Positions 1 through 7,023 of a DNA stretch of 12,449 nt are shown here, in pieces (within the stretch, counting starts at the first letter, position 1; each line of letters begins with the position of its first letter). The stretch lies in the NCBI GenBank assembly GCA_013044085.1, contig JABEVI010000110.1, positions 1-12,449 on the forward strand. The letters are read 5' to 3'. The position numbers and the translations under genes were made by a program. Below the pieces are notes generated by a model, which saw only the letters and a program-made list of their open reading frames with translations, had not been told where the DNA came from and did not search any database. The stretch comes from Steroidobacteraceae bacterium. GTDB lineage: Bacteria > Pseudomonadota > Gammaproteobacteria > Steroidobacterales > Steroidobacteraceae.

Positions 1-2771
1 CGGCGAGCCCCGCGCTGCAGGGCCGCCCGGCCGATCACACGCTCGGCCAGATGGCCGCGCCGACCGACTGCAGCGTCTGTCACACGACCGCGAATTGGAA
101 CAGCAGCGTGATGCCCGCCGGCCACATGCCGAACCCGGCGAATCAAGCCTGCTCCGTGTGCCACACGGCGATCGGCAGCACGCTCGCAAGTTACGCGATC
201 CTCGCCAGCATCCCGGTGATGCACACCGGCATCGTCGGCGGCTGCGGTGCGTGCCACGGCGGCCCGAGTGCGGCGCTGACGTTCTACAACAACAACGACA
301 ATCCGAAATCGGCGGTGCTGACGCCCGCGCACATTCCCTATCTTGCTGGAACGGATTGCGGTTCCTGCCACCGGGCCAACTACACGAGCGGCGGCTTCGG
401 GCCGACGAACATGACCCAGGCGACGCATGCCTTCGTTTCGACGAGCTGCGATACCTGCCATGAAGCGGGGCTGTCGTTCTACATGGGCGCGGCGAGCCCC
501 GCGCTGCAGGGCCGCCCGGCCGATCACAGCAGCGGCCAAATGGCCGCGCCCAACGACTGCAGCCTCTGTCACAACACGGCCAACTGGAGCAGCACGGTGC
601 TGCCGACCGGCCACATGCCGAACCCGGCCAACCAGACCTGCAACGTCTGCCACACATCCGCGCCGACCGATTACACGGTGCTCGCAAGCATCTCGGTGCT
701 GCATACCGGCATCACGAGCGGTTGTTCCCAGTGCCATGGCGGATCGACGCAGCTCACGTTCTACAACGGCATCGACAATCCAAAGGCCGCCGTGCTCACG
801 CCGCCGCATATTCCGGTTTTCACCGGCACCGATTGCGGCAGCTGTCATGCGCCGAACTACGTGACCGGCGGCTTCGGGCCGATGAACATGACCCAGGCGA
901 CTCACGCCGGAGTCGGCAAGACCTGCGACACCTGCCATGAGGCCGGCCTGACGTTCTACATGGGCGCGGCAAGCCCCGGGTTGCAGGGCCGCCCCGCCGA
1001 TCACACCAGCGGACAGATGGCCGCACCGAACGACTGCAGCGAGTGCCATACGACCGCGAACTGGAACAGTACGGCACTGCCCTCGGGCCACATGCCGAAC
1101 CCGGCGAGTCAGCCCTGCTCGGTCTGCCACACCACGGCGCCCAACGACTACAGCACCACGACACTCGCGCCAAATTCGGTTCTGCACACCGGCATCGCCG
1201 GCGGCTGCGGCCAGTGCCACGGCAGCCCGAGCGGCGCGCTCACCTGGTACAACAATTTCACGCCGAAGGATGCGGTGCTCGCACCCGCGCACATCCCCTA
1301 CCTCGCGGGCACCGACTGCGGCTCCTGCCACACGGGCGGCAGTTACGCGCCCGGCAGCTTCGGACCGATGAACATGAACCAGGCGAAACACGCCTTCGTA
1401 TCGACGACCTGCACGACCTGTCACGAAGCGGGTGTCTCGTTCTACATGGGTGCGGCGAGTCCGGGACTGCAGGGCCGTCCGGCCGATCACAACAGCGGCC
1501 AGATGGCGGCGCCCAACGACTGCAGCCTGTGTCATACGACGGCGAACTGGGACAGCACCGTGCTGCCCGCCGGTCACATGCCGAATCCGGCCAACCAAGG
1601 CTGCTCGGTCTGCCATACCTCGGCGCCGACGGACTATTCGACCGCCACGCTCGCGCCGAAGGCGACGCTGCACACCGGCATCAGCAGTGGCTGCATGACC
1701 TGTCACGGCGCGCCGAACTCGACGCCGCCGGTGTTCTACAACAACTTCACGCCGAAGAGCGCCGTGCTCTCGCCGATGCACATCCCGACCAGCGTCACGC
1801 CCTGCGAGGACTGCCATTCGCCGACCATGTTCACGAGCTTCAGCGGCACGACGATGAATTCGGCGAAGCACTCCGCAATGTTCGCGGTGATCGGCAACAC
1901 CTGTGATGCGTGCCACGAGTCGACCACGCCGCCGCTGGTCTTCTACGGCGTGAACAATTTGACGACCCGCCCCAATGATCACCATGTGGGCAAGGATTGC
2001 AGCGGCTGTCACAACACGAGCGACTGGGGCGGCGATGCGGCCGGCAAGCCGGCAACGGCGAATAGCGGAACTCGCAGCAAGATTTTGATGGTCGTGCGCC
2101 CGACGTCCGTGCGTGGCGCCATCGGCGGGGCGGCGACCGCGGGGGCCACGAGTCTGCTGGCGCCGGGGCAGAAGCCCACCCACGTGAACACGCCGCGCGT
2201 CGGCGGTCCGGGCACCGGCAGCCCCGGCGGCTCATTCCCGGGACGCGCACGCACCCTCGCGGTCGCGCCGCCGGCCGGGCTCGCCGCACCGACCCACGCC
2301 GGCGTCACCGGTAACTGCGCCAGTTGCCACAACGGCTTGCTCGCGACCGGCAAGCCGGCAAACCACATCCAGAGCAATGATTCCTGCGAGAACTGTCACA
2401 CCACGCTCGCCTGGATTCCCGCGACCTTCGATCATCGCGGACTGAACGTGCCGCACTGTGTCGTCTGCCACAACGGCGTTTCGGCGCCCGGCAAACCGCC
2501 CATCCACGTGCAAACCGCGAGAGATTGCGGCGCCTGCCACGGCACGATCGCCTGGCGTCCGGCGAACTTCGATCATCTTGGCGTGAACATCCCCTGCCAG
2601 ATCTGCCATAACGGAGTCACGGCCACCGGCAAACAGATCCAGCATGTGATCACGACCCAGGGCTGTGGCAGCTGCCACGACACCTTGAGCTGGAAGATCA
2701 CGAAGATGGTGGCGCCGCTGCGGCCGCTGTTGCTGCCCCGACGCGGCGCGCACAACGGTCCCAGGCGGTGA
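1..2771 (+). CDS. Large multihaem c-type cytochrome, 3' part (27 CXXCH motifs visible), 5' end outside window
   Basis: The frame is already open at base 3 and ends at TGA 2769-2771. The N-terminus, with the expected Sec signal peptide, lies upstream. About 922 residues are visible. They hold 27 CXXCH haem-attachment motifs, and every cysteine in the visible chain belongs to one. The order is: the tail of one repeat, four tandem five-haem repeats of 159-163 residues (from base 51), one extra CSGCH (1998-2012), a haem-free Gly/Ala/Pro-rich linker, then three two-haem modules with CHNG...GKP and FDH...GV signatures (about 2289-2693). The tail is short and basic. Each haem motif is preceded by a separate His that could be its distal ligand, so bis-His low-spin haems are likely. 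CXXCH motifs require export and the Ccm machinery, so the protein acts outside the cytoplasm. Its neighbours encode an outer-membrane barrel and a lipoprotein, which suggests extracellular or trans-outer-membrane electron transfer. The exact family and redox partner are unknown. Confidence 0.93.
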   Translation, partial: ASPALQGRPADHTLGQMAAPTDCSVCHTTANWNSSVMPAGHMPNPANQACSVCHTAIGSTLASYAILASIPVMHTGIVGGCGACHGGPSAALTFYNNNDNPKSAVLTPAHIPYLAGTDCGSCHRANYTSGGFGPTNMTQATHAFVSTSCDTCHEAGLSFYMGAASPALQGRPADHSSGQMAAPNDCSLCHNTANWSSTVLPTGHMPNPANQTCNVCHTSAPTDYTVLASISVLHTGITSGCSQCHGGSTQLTFYNGIDNPKAAVLTPPHIPVFTGTDCGSCHAPNYVTGGFGPMNMTQATHAGVGKTCDTCHEAGLTFYMGAASPGLQGRPADHTSGQMAAPNDCSECHTTANWNSTALPSGHMPNPASQPCSVCHTTAPNDYSTTTLAPNSVLHTGIAGGCGQCHGSPSGALTWYNNFTPKDAVLAPAHIPYLAGTDCGSCHTGGSYAPGSFGPMNMNQAKHAFVSTTCTTCHEAGVSFYMGAASPGLQGRPADHNSGQMAAPNDCSLCHTTANWDSTVLPAGHMPNPANQGCSVCHTSAPTDYSTATLAPKATLHTGISSGCMTCHGAPNSTPPVFYNNFTPKSAVLSPMHIPTSVTPCEDCHSPTMFTSFSGTTMNSAKHSAMFAVIGNTCDACHESTTPPLVFYGVNNLTTRPNDHHVGKDCSGCHNTSDWGGDAAGKPATANSGTRSKILMVVRPTSVRGAIGGAATAGATSLLAPGQKPTHVNTPRVGGPGTGSPGGSFPGRARTLAVAPPAGLAAPTHAGVTGNCASCHNGLLATGKPANHIQSNDSCENCHTTLAWIPATFDHRGLNVPHCVVCHNGVSAPGKPPIHVQTARDCGACHGTIAWRPANFDHLGVNIPCQICHNGVTATGKQIQHVITTQGCGSCHDTLSWKITKMVAPLRPLLLPRRGAHNGPRR
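3..1991 (+). repeat. Tandem five-haem coding repeats (four near-complete units plus the tail of another)
   Basis: In-frame units begin at 51, 540, 1017 and 1503, giving periods of 489, 477 and 486 bases. Bases 3-50 are the end of a preceding unit. Each unit encodes five CXXCH motifs in a fixed pattern with the marks NDCSxCH, GHMPNPA, LHTGI, HIP, GTDCGSCH, and FYMGAASP followed by LQGRPADH. Bases 1-39 are identical to 490-528. The second half of the last unit is the most diverged: it has lost the GTDCGSCH and FYMGAASP forms but keeps the haem motifs. The array arose by tandem duplication and may be longer upstream. Confidence 0.95.
2013..2288 (+). other. Haem-free Gly/Ala/Pro-rich linker within the cytochrome
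   Basis: About 92 codons between the last CXXCH of the five-haem region and the start of the two-haem modules contain no cysteine. They are rich in Ala, Gly, Pro, Thr and Arg. The region contains one KPTH, which resembles the GKPxxH of the modules that follow, so it may partly derive from a decayed module. It reads as a flexible linker between two haem domains. I found no CXXCH in the other two forward frames here, so a simple frameshift hiding haem motifs is not supported. Confidence 0.7.
2289..2693 (+). repeat. Three tandem two-haem modules
   Basis: Units start at about 2289, 2427 and 2568, with spacing of 138-141 bases (46-47 residues). Each has the plan (F)DH/TH-x-G-(V/L), CxxCHNG, GKPxxH, CxxCH, T(L/I)xW. 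The CHNG cysteines begin at 2316, 2457 and 2595. This is a compact two-haem module, as seen in many multihaem cytochromes, with one His before each haem motif. It differs clearly from the five-haem units upstream, so the protein is a composite of two repeat types. After the third module the chain ends in a short Arg/Pro/Leu-rich tail. Confidence 0.9.
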
Positions 2772-5221
2772 TCGACTTAAGGCGGCTGTCCGCGGCGATC
2801 GTGCTGCTCGCCGCGATCTTTGGCGCCGACACAGGGGCTCGCGCCGCGCCGACGGCGCCGTTCTCCGGGCCATTCGTGCAATTGATCGACATGACGCGCT
2901 ACACCAACCACGCCGACATCTCGATCCAGTTCAGCTGCTCGATGCGCTACTTGAGCAACCGGCCCGTCAGCCACGGTGCGCGCACCTCGATCCGGCTGCT
3001 ACTCGGGCCGGATTGCGGTCCGCCGCTGCAGACGATCCTGCCGGAGCTGCCGCTGGTCGGCGGCGGCGGCAAACTGGTGACCGGGGCGCGCGTCGAATCG
3101 ATGATGCCGGGCGAGATCACGCTCGAGCTGAGCTTCTCGCGGCCGATGGACTTCGTGATGGCGCCCACACCCTCGGGCTTGGGCTTGCGCGTGCGCCTGC
3201 TGAACACCGCTCGGCGGCACGCGGCCGGCGTGCTGCTCGCCGCGCCCCAGGCACCCACCGGCTATGCGGTCAATCTGGATTCCTCGCGCGCCGCCTACGC
3301 CCGCAGCGCCGTGGTTGCCGCGGCCGCAGCCCTGCAAACCCAAGCCTACGTCTCCGAGACGACGCTCGGCGACGGGCGCTGGTATCGCTTGCGGGTCGGT
3401 CCGTTCGCGACCCATGCCGAGGCCGAGCGAGTGCTGCGGATTGCGCTCGCGCGCTACCCGCGGGCCTGGATCGCGCAGAGCGCCGCGCATGTGGGCATCG
3501 CCACGGTCGGGCACGCCGGCGTACGGGCGGCGGCCGAGAGCGCGCCGACGGATCCGCCGCTGCCCGGTGCTGTGCGTGCGAAGTTGATGCAACAAGCGCG
3601 CCGCGCTCTGGAACGGCATCACTATCCGCGCGCGATCGACCTGCTGACCCGCCTGGTGCGCCAACCGGAGTATCCGCAGCGAGCCGCGGCGCAGGAGCTG
3701 CTCGGGCTCGCGCGCGAGCGTTCGGGCCAGCTAGCCGAGGCCAAGGCCGAATACCAGGAATATCTGCTCCGTTATCCGCACGGTGCCGGCGCGCGGCGGG
3801 TGCGCATGCGCCTGCAATCGCTCGCCGAAGCCTCGCTGGCGGCGCCTTCGGCCGGCGAATTCGGCGCATCCGGTGCGAACGCGAGGCGACACTTGACGCT
3901 CGCCGGCAGCGCCTCGCTCAGCTATGAATTCGGCCGCGACCAAACGATTACCGCCGGGACGACGACGACGACGAATTCGGTCGATACGGCGCTGGTGTAC
4001 GGTGATTTTCTGATGCGCGAGCGCAGCCGGCGTTACGACCTGTCCGCCCGGGTCGACGGCGGCTACACGAAGAACATCGCCTCCTCGCCGCCCACGGGCA
4101 GCCAGGACCAACTGGCGGCGGCCTACGCGCAGGTGATCGACCGGTATTGGGGTCTGACCGCCCGATTCGGCCGGCAGCCGCTCGCCAGCCAGGGCGTCGT
4201 CGGCCTGTTCGACGGCCTGTACGTCGGCTATCGGATCAATTCGCGCTGGAGGATCAGCGGCGCCGCCGGACTTCCGGCCTACACGAGCTATTCGGCGGTT
4301 TCCGCCCGCCAGAAATTCGGCACGGTCACCGCCGACTACAGCCCGGCCGGGCGCCCCTGGGCCTTCGAGGCCTACCTGTTCGATCAGACGAACGCCATCG
4401 GCACCGAGCGGCGATCGATCGGCTGGCAGACGCGCTACGCGGCGGCCGGTCGTACCGCGGTGATGCTGGTCGACTACGATTTCGCCTTCCGACAGCTGAA
4501 CTCGCTGACGCTGATCGGCAACACGCGGGTCGGACCCTCGTGGGTGATCGGCTTCGACGCCGATCACCGCCGCAGTCCCATGCTCGAGCTGAGCAACGCT
4601 CTGATCGGCCAAAGCACGACCGATCTGCAAACGCTCGCGACCCAGTACACACCCTCGCAAATCCAACAGATGGCCCTCGATCGCACCGCCACCAGCAACA
4701 CCTTCGTGATCTCCGCGGACCGGCCGCTCGGCGAGCGTTGGGAGTTCATGGTGGACTTGTCGGCGCTCGAACTGTCCGGCACGCGGGCCTCGTACGGCGT
4801 GGTCGCGACGCAGTCGACCGGGCTCGATAAAAACGCCTCGATGCAGGTGGCCGGCTCGAGCCTGCTGCAGGCCGGCGACCTCCACGTACTCGGGGTGCGT
4901 GTCGACGACTCGCCGACGGCACGCAGCGCAACCGTATCCTGGGACGCCCGGTTCATCGTGCACGGCGCCTGGCGCATGGGACCGAGGCTCAGTGTCGAGG
5001 AATTGAACGACCCGACGCTCGGCGGCAAGCAAACGATCTATCTTCCACAGCTGCAGACCGACTGGACCGGCAAGGCATCGGTGTTCGAGTTCACCGCCGG
5101 TTACCAAATGTTGAATCAACAAACCCTCGTGCAGCCGCAATCCCTCACCGGCCAGCCGGTCAGCAGTGCGTTGAGCCAGCGTTCGCTGTACGTTTCCTTG
5201 GCTTATCGCGTGCGGTTTTGA
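2768..5221 (+). CDS. Exported SPOR/TPR-containing outer-membrane beta-barrel, candidate partner of the multihaem cytochrome
   Basis: The protein has 817 residues and starts at GTG, which overlaps the cytochrome stop as GTGA, so translational coupling is likely. Residues 1-27 form a Sec signal peptide (basic start, hydrophobic IVLLAAIFGA core, probable cut after ARA). Residues 35-150 are beta-rich and AMIN-like at best, with two cysteines (57 and 83) that could form a disulfide. Residues about 165-235 (YAVNL ... WYRLRVGPF ... ALARYP) fit a SPOR domain, a fold known to bind peptidoglycan glycan strands. Residues 270-350 look like one or two TPR-type helical repeats. From about 375 onwards, alternating aromatic and polar strands continue to the terminal YVSLAYRVRF; the final Phe is the usual outer-membrane barrel signal. 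MtrB/PioB features such as an N-terminal CXXC are absent. A TPR-barrel exporter of the PgaA/BcsC kind is an alternative, but the linkage to a cytochrome favours a conduit. The domain calls are by eye. Confidence 0.85.
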   Translation: MIDLRRLSAAIVLLAAIFGADTGARAAPTAPFSGPFVQLIDMTRYTNHADISIQFSCSMRYLSNRPVSHGARTSIRLLLGPDCGPPLQTILPELPLVGGGGKLVTGARVESMMPGEITLELSFSRPMDFVMAPTPSGLGLRVRLLNTARRHAAGVLLAAPQAPTGYAVNLDSSRAAYARSAVVAAAAALQTQAYVSETTLGDGRWYRLRVGPFATHAEAERVLRIALARYPRAWIAQSAAHVGIATVGHAGVRAAAESAPTDPPLPGAVRAKLMQQARRALERHHYPRAIDLLTRLVRQPEYPQRAAAQELLGLARERSGQLAEAKAEYQEYLLRYPHGAGARRVRMRLQSLAEASLAAPSAGEFGASGANARRHLTLAGSASLSYEFGRDQTITAGTTTTTNSVDTALVYGDFLMRERSRRYDLSARVDGGYTKNIASSPPTGSQDQLAAAYAQVIDRYWGLTARFGRQPLASQGVVGLFDGLYVGYRINSRWRISGAAGLPAYTSYSAVSARQKFGTVTADYSPAGRPWAFEAYLFDQTNAIGTERRSIGWQTRYAAAGRTAVMLVDYDFAFRQLNSLTLIGNTRVGPSWVIGFDADHRRSPMLELSNALIGQSTTDLQTLATQYTPSQIQQMALDRTATSNTFVISADRPLGERWEFMVDLSALELSGTRASYGVVATQSTGLDKNASMQVAGSSLLQAGDLHVLGVRVDDSPTARSATVSWDARFIVHGAWRMGPRLSVEELNDPTLGGKQTIYLPQLQTDWTGKASVFEFTAGYQMLNQQTLVQPQSLTGQPVSSALSQRSLYVSLAYRVRF
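3959..3973 (+). repeat. (ACG)5 trinucleotide microsatellite in the barrel gene
   Basis: Five perfect ACG copies encode a run of Thr in what is probably a loop near the start of the barrel (about residues 398-402). Gain or loss of a copy would stay in frame and change only loop length. Confidence 0.85.
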
Positions 5222-5223
5222 AC

Positions 5224-5853
5224 ATGCGTGCGGGTCGGCAACCTCGTCTGCGGGCGATCGCGATGATGGCCGTTTTGGCCGCCTGCGCGCTGTCGTCCTG
5301 CGCGAGTTCGCGGTATGCGGCCCGTGCACGGCGGCCCGGCGCGCTGCAGTTCTTCGATGAACGCACCGGCAGCAATCTATCGGTCGTCGATCAACCGCTG
5401 ATCTTCGCGCGCCGGCGCACCGACGTCGCCGCGTTCGCGCACGACTTTGCGACGCTGGTCGCCATCGAGATCGATGTGTCCGGCACCGACCGGGACTACC
5501 TGTTGCTATACCGCTGGTCGACCGTGGACCCGCGCCTGTCGGCGCCGCCCGGGCCCGACCAGGGGGAGTTGCGGATTCTCGCCGACGGCCGCGAATTGGA
5601 TCTAAAGCCGCGGCGGCACCTGCCGGTCAGCTTGAAGTATCGCAGCCTATTGCACGTGCCGAATCACGGCGATGTGGTCGCGTACGCCTACCGCGTCAGC
5701 TTGCGGGACTTGCGCGACATCGCCGCCAGCCGGTACCTGCAGCTGCGCATGCCGCAACAGCGCCCGCGCCTGCCTTTCAGTCTCTGGGCCGATGCGCGTC
5801 GTGCCCTCGCCCGATTCGCGGGCGACCGCCGAGCGCCTCATGCCCCGCCGTAG
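5224..5853 (+). CDS. Small predicted lipoprotein of unknown family, third gene of the cytochrome-barrel unit
   Basis: The chosen start is ATG 5224, two bases after the barrel stop, giving 209 residues. A TTG at 5218 that overlaps the stop is an alternative start. The N-terminus has a basic region followed by AIAMMAVLAACALSSC. Two lipobox-like sites are present, LAAC (Cys21) and LSSC (Cys26), so lipidation is likely but the modified Cys is uncertain. The mature part has short hydrophobic strands alternating with charged turns (for example YLLLYRW and RILADGRELDL) and a basic, Pro-rich C-terminus. It has no CXXCH and no motif I recognise. Its position directly behind the barrel suggests a periplasmic or outer-membrane accessory, perhaps assembling or anchoring the complex. 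Its 3' end overlaps the convergent acyltransferase gene by 16 bases. Confidence 0.8.
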   Translation: MRAGRQPRLRAIAMMAVLAACALSSCASSRYAARARRPGALQFFDERTGSNLSVVDQPLIFARRRTDVAAFAHDFATLVAIEIDVSGTDRDYLLLYRWSTVDPRLSAPPGPDQGELRILADGRELDLKPRRHLPVSLKYRSLLHVPNHGDVVAYAYRVSLRDLRDIAASRYLQLRMPQQRPRLPFSLWADARRALARFAGDRRAPHAPP

Positions 5854-6689
5854 AGCGTTTTTTGGATCCGCCAGCGCCGATACGACCAGAGCCAGTCGGC
5901 GGGACTCGCGAGCACGTCCTTTTCACAGGCGCGCGCGTAACGCTCGGTGAGGGTGCCCGGCTCGATCGACTCCCGGCCGTCCCACAACGAGCGCATCTCG
6001 ACCTCGTACCAACCGCGGCGCACCCGCCGCATCACCACGTAGATCACTGGAAGGCGGGTACCGCGCGAGATCTGTTCGGCGCCCATGTAAAACGCCGTCT
6101 CCTGACCGAGAAACCGCGTCCAATGGCGCCGATCGGTCGACACCGGCGCCTGGTCGGCGTTCATGGCCAGGGCCCGCACCACGCCTTGACGACGCAGGTA
6201 ATCGAGCAGCAAGTCCTTCGCCGGCACCAAGCGCGCGCCGAATCGCGAGCGGATTTGCAGCATCAAGCGCTCGGCCCAGGCATCGTGCAAAGGCTTGTAT
6301 GCCGCATCGAGCGGATAGCCGAGTTGCAGCGCAAAGCCATGCAGGAGCCATTCCCAGTTGCAAAGGTGCGAGGTCACGAGCAGCACCGAACGCCCGGCGG
6401 CGAGGTATTCGCGCGCCACCTCGGGATTGAGGATGCGCACGCGCGCACTCATCTCGTCGGCCGATATCGTCGCCGATTTGAGCACCTCGAAGGCCACATC
6501 GCAGAAATTGCGCAGGAACTGCCGGTGGATGCGCCGGCGCTCGGCTTGGTCGGCCTCGGGGAAGACGCGCGCGATCTGTTCGGTGATCACGTGCCGCCGA
6601 TGACGGATCACGTAATAGGCGATCAAGAAGAGCAAACTCGACAGCAAGTAGAGGACCCGCATCGGCAGGCGCGAGAGCAGCTTGACCAT
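5838..6689 (-). CDS. LpxL/HtrB-family lipid A acyltransferase
   Basis: The product has 283 residues, slightly shorter than typical LpxL (around 300). Residues 11-28 form one N-terminal membrane segment (VLYLLSSLLFLIAYYVI). The family's catalytic HX4(D/E) is seen as His108-LCNW-Glu113. It is followed by an NADQAP segment and FLGQETAFYMG, both typical of this acyltransferase family. The enzyme would sit on the inner face of the inner membrane and transfer a secondary acyl chain to a lipid A precursor. I cannot separate LpxL, LpxM and LpxP types from sequence alone, so no symbol is given. The start is ATG at 6689-6687; the ribosome-binding site ahead of it is weak. It is transcribed towards the cytochrome cluster and its stop lies inside the end of the lipoprotein gene. 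Confidence 0.88.
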   Translation of the reverse strand: MVKLLSRLPMRVLYLLSSLLFLIAYYVIRHRRHVITEQIARVFPEADQAERRRIHRQFLRNFCDVAFEVLKSATISADEMSARVRILNPEVAREYLAAGRSVLLVTSHLCNWEWLLHGFALQLGYPLDAAYKPLHDAWAERLMLQIRSRFGARLVPAKDLLLDYLRRQGVVRALAMNADQAPVSTDRRHWTRFLGQETAFYMGAEQISRGTRLPVIYVVMRRVRRGWYEVEMRSLWDGRESIEPGTLTERYARACEKDVLASPADWLWSYRRWRIQKTLYGGA

Positions 6690-6773
6690 GGGAGCGCGGG
6701 CGCCGCTAACGTTTCGGAGGATCGGCGATCATTCGCCGGATGGTACGCAATCGAGGCGCAAAACAGAATCCTT

Positions 6774-6782
6774 TGCTATTTT
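6774..6782 (+). promoter_or_regulatory. Possible extended -10 element ahead of the Sel1 remnant
   Basis: TGCTATTTT fits a TGn extended -10 with a 4/6 match to TATAAT, 35 bases before ATG 6818. No good -35 is present. A GGGAGA (6805-6810) sits 7 bases before that ATG, as a ribosome-binding site would. Confidence 0.25.
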
Positions 6783-6817
6783 TCCTGCGATGAGCCGGCA
6801 GCATGGGAGAACCGGAG

Positions 6818-7019
6818 ATGAAGCGCGCGATCCTTGCATGTCGCGGGCGTGGACGCCTACCGCGCGGGGCGGGGCGTGCCGAAAAATTACGTTGAATCGT
6901 ATAAGTGGCTGGCATTGGCCAAAGCCGGCGTCCCATCCGGGTCCGCCGCTTACGCAGCCACTGCGTGCTGCCATCCCGTTACGACCGCGGCAGCGGCGCC
7001 GCCATTGACCCATCACTGA
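6818..7019 (+). pseudogene. Decayed Sel1-repeat (SLR) protein gene
   Basis: ATG 6818, preceded by a plausible GGGAGA ribosome-binding site, begins MKRAILA, like a secreted protein's start. That frame soon leaves homology and stops at about 6893. A different frame from about 6834 reads AYRAGRGVPKNYVESYKWLALAKAG, given here in parts: AYRAGRGVPK, then NYVESYKWLALAKAG. This is a textbook Sel1 repeat (xxGxGVPxDYxxAxKWxxxAAxxG). The frame ends at 7019 after a tail with no similarity that I recognise. The simplest reading is an SLR gene that lost its middle and shifted frame. A genuine 61-residue small protein from TTG 6834 is less likely, since it would have no signal peptide and only one repeat. 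Confidence 0.5.
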
Positions 7020-7023
7020 AATG

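Larger units (their letters stand above)
6690..7023. other. Intergenic stretch with no intact gene
   Basis: These 334 bases separate the acyltransferase start from the tRNA-Thr 3' end. They hold the presumed acyltransferase promoter (no convincing -35/-10 pair seen), a 6-bp inverted repeat CGGCGA-TCAT-TCGCCG at 6723-6738, a possible plus-strand extended -10, and a decayed Sel1-repeat gene reaching 7019. Confidence 0.7.

Noticed and set aside
1043..1906. Second plus-strand frame inside the cytochrome repeats
   Set aside because: It repeats only because the underlying DNA repeats, and it contains no haem motifs or domain.
1..1991. CRISPR-like or non-coding tandem array
   Set aside because: The roughly 480-base units are in-frame protein repeats. 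There are no short direct repeats with unique spacers.
2030..2290. Possible frameshift in the cytochrome linker
   Set aside because: Neither other forward frame contains CXXCH motifs here, and the frame resumes cleanly into the two-haem modules.
3731..5329. Minus-strand open frame of 532 codons opposite the barrel gene
   Set aside because: The plus strand has a signal peptide, SPOR-like domain and terminal-Phe barrel. The antisense product shows no recognisable fold and crosses the ends of two coupled genes.
5862..6821. Plus-strand open frame of 319 codons opposite the acyltransferase
   Set aside because: It is antisense to a gene with an intact HX4E catalytic motif, and its His/Arg-rich product has no domain.
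6952..6966. Perfect hairpin ACGCAG-CCA-CTGCGT
   Set aside because: The stem is only 6 bp with no T-tract on either strand, so it is not a convincing terminator.
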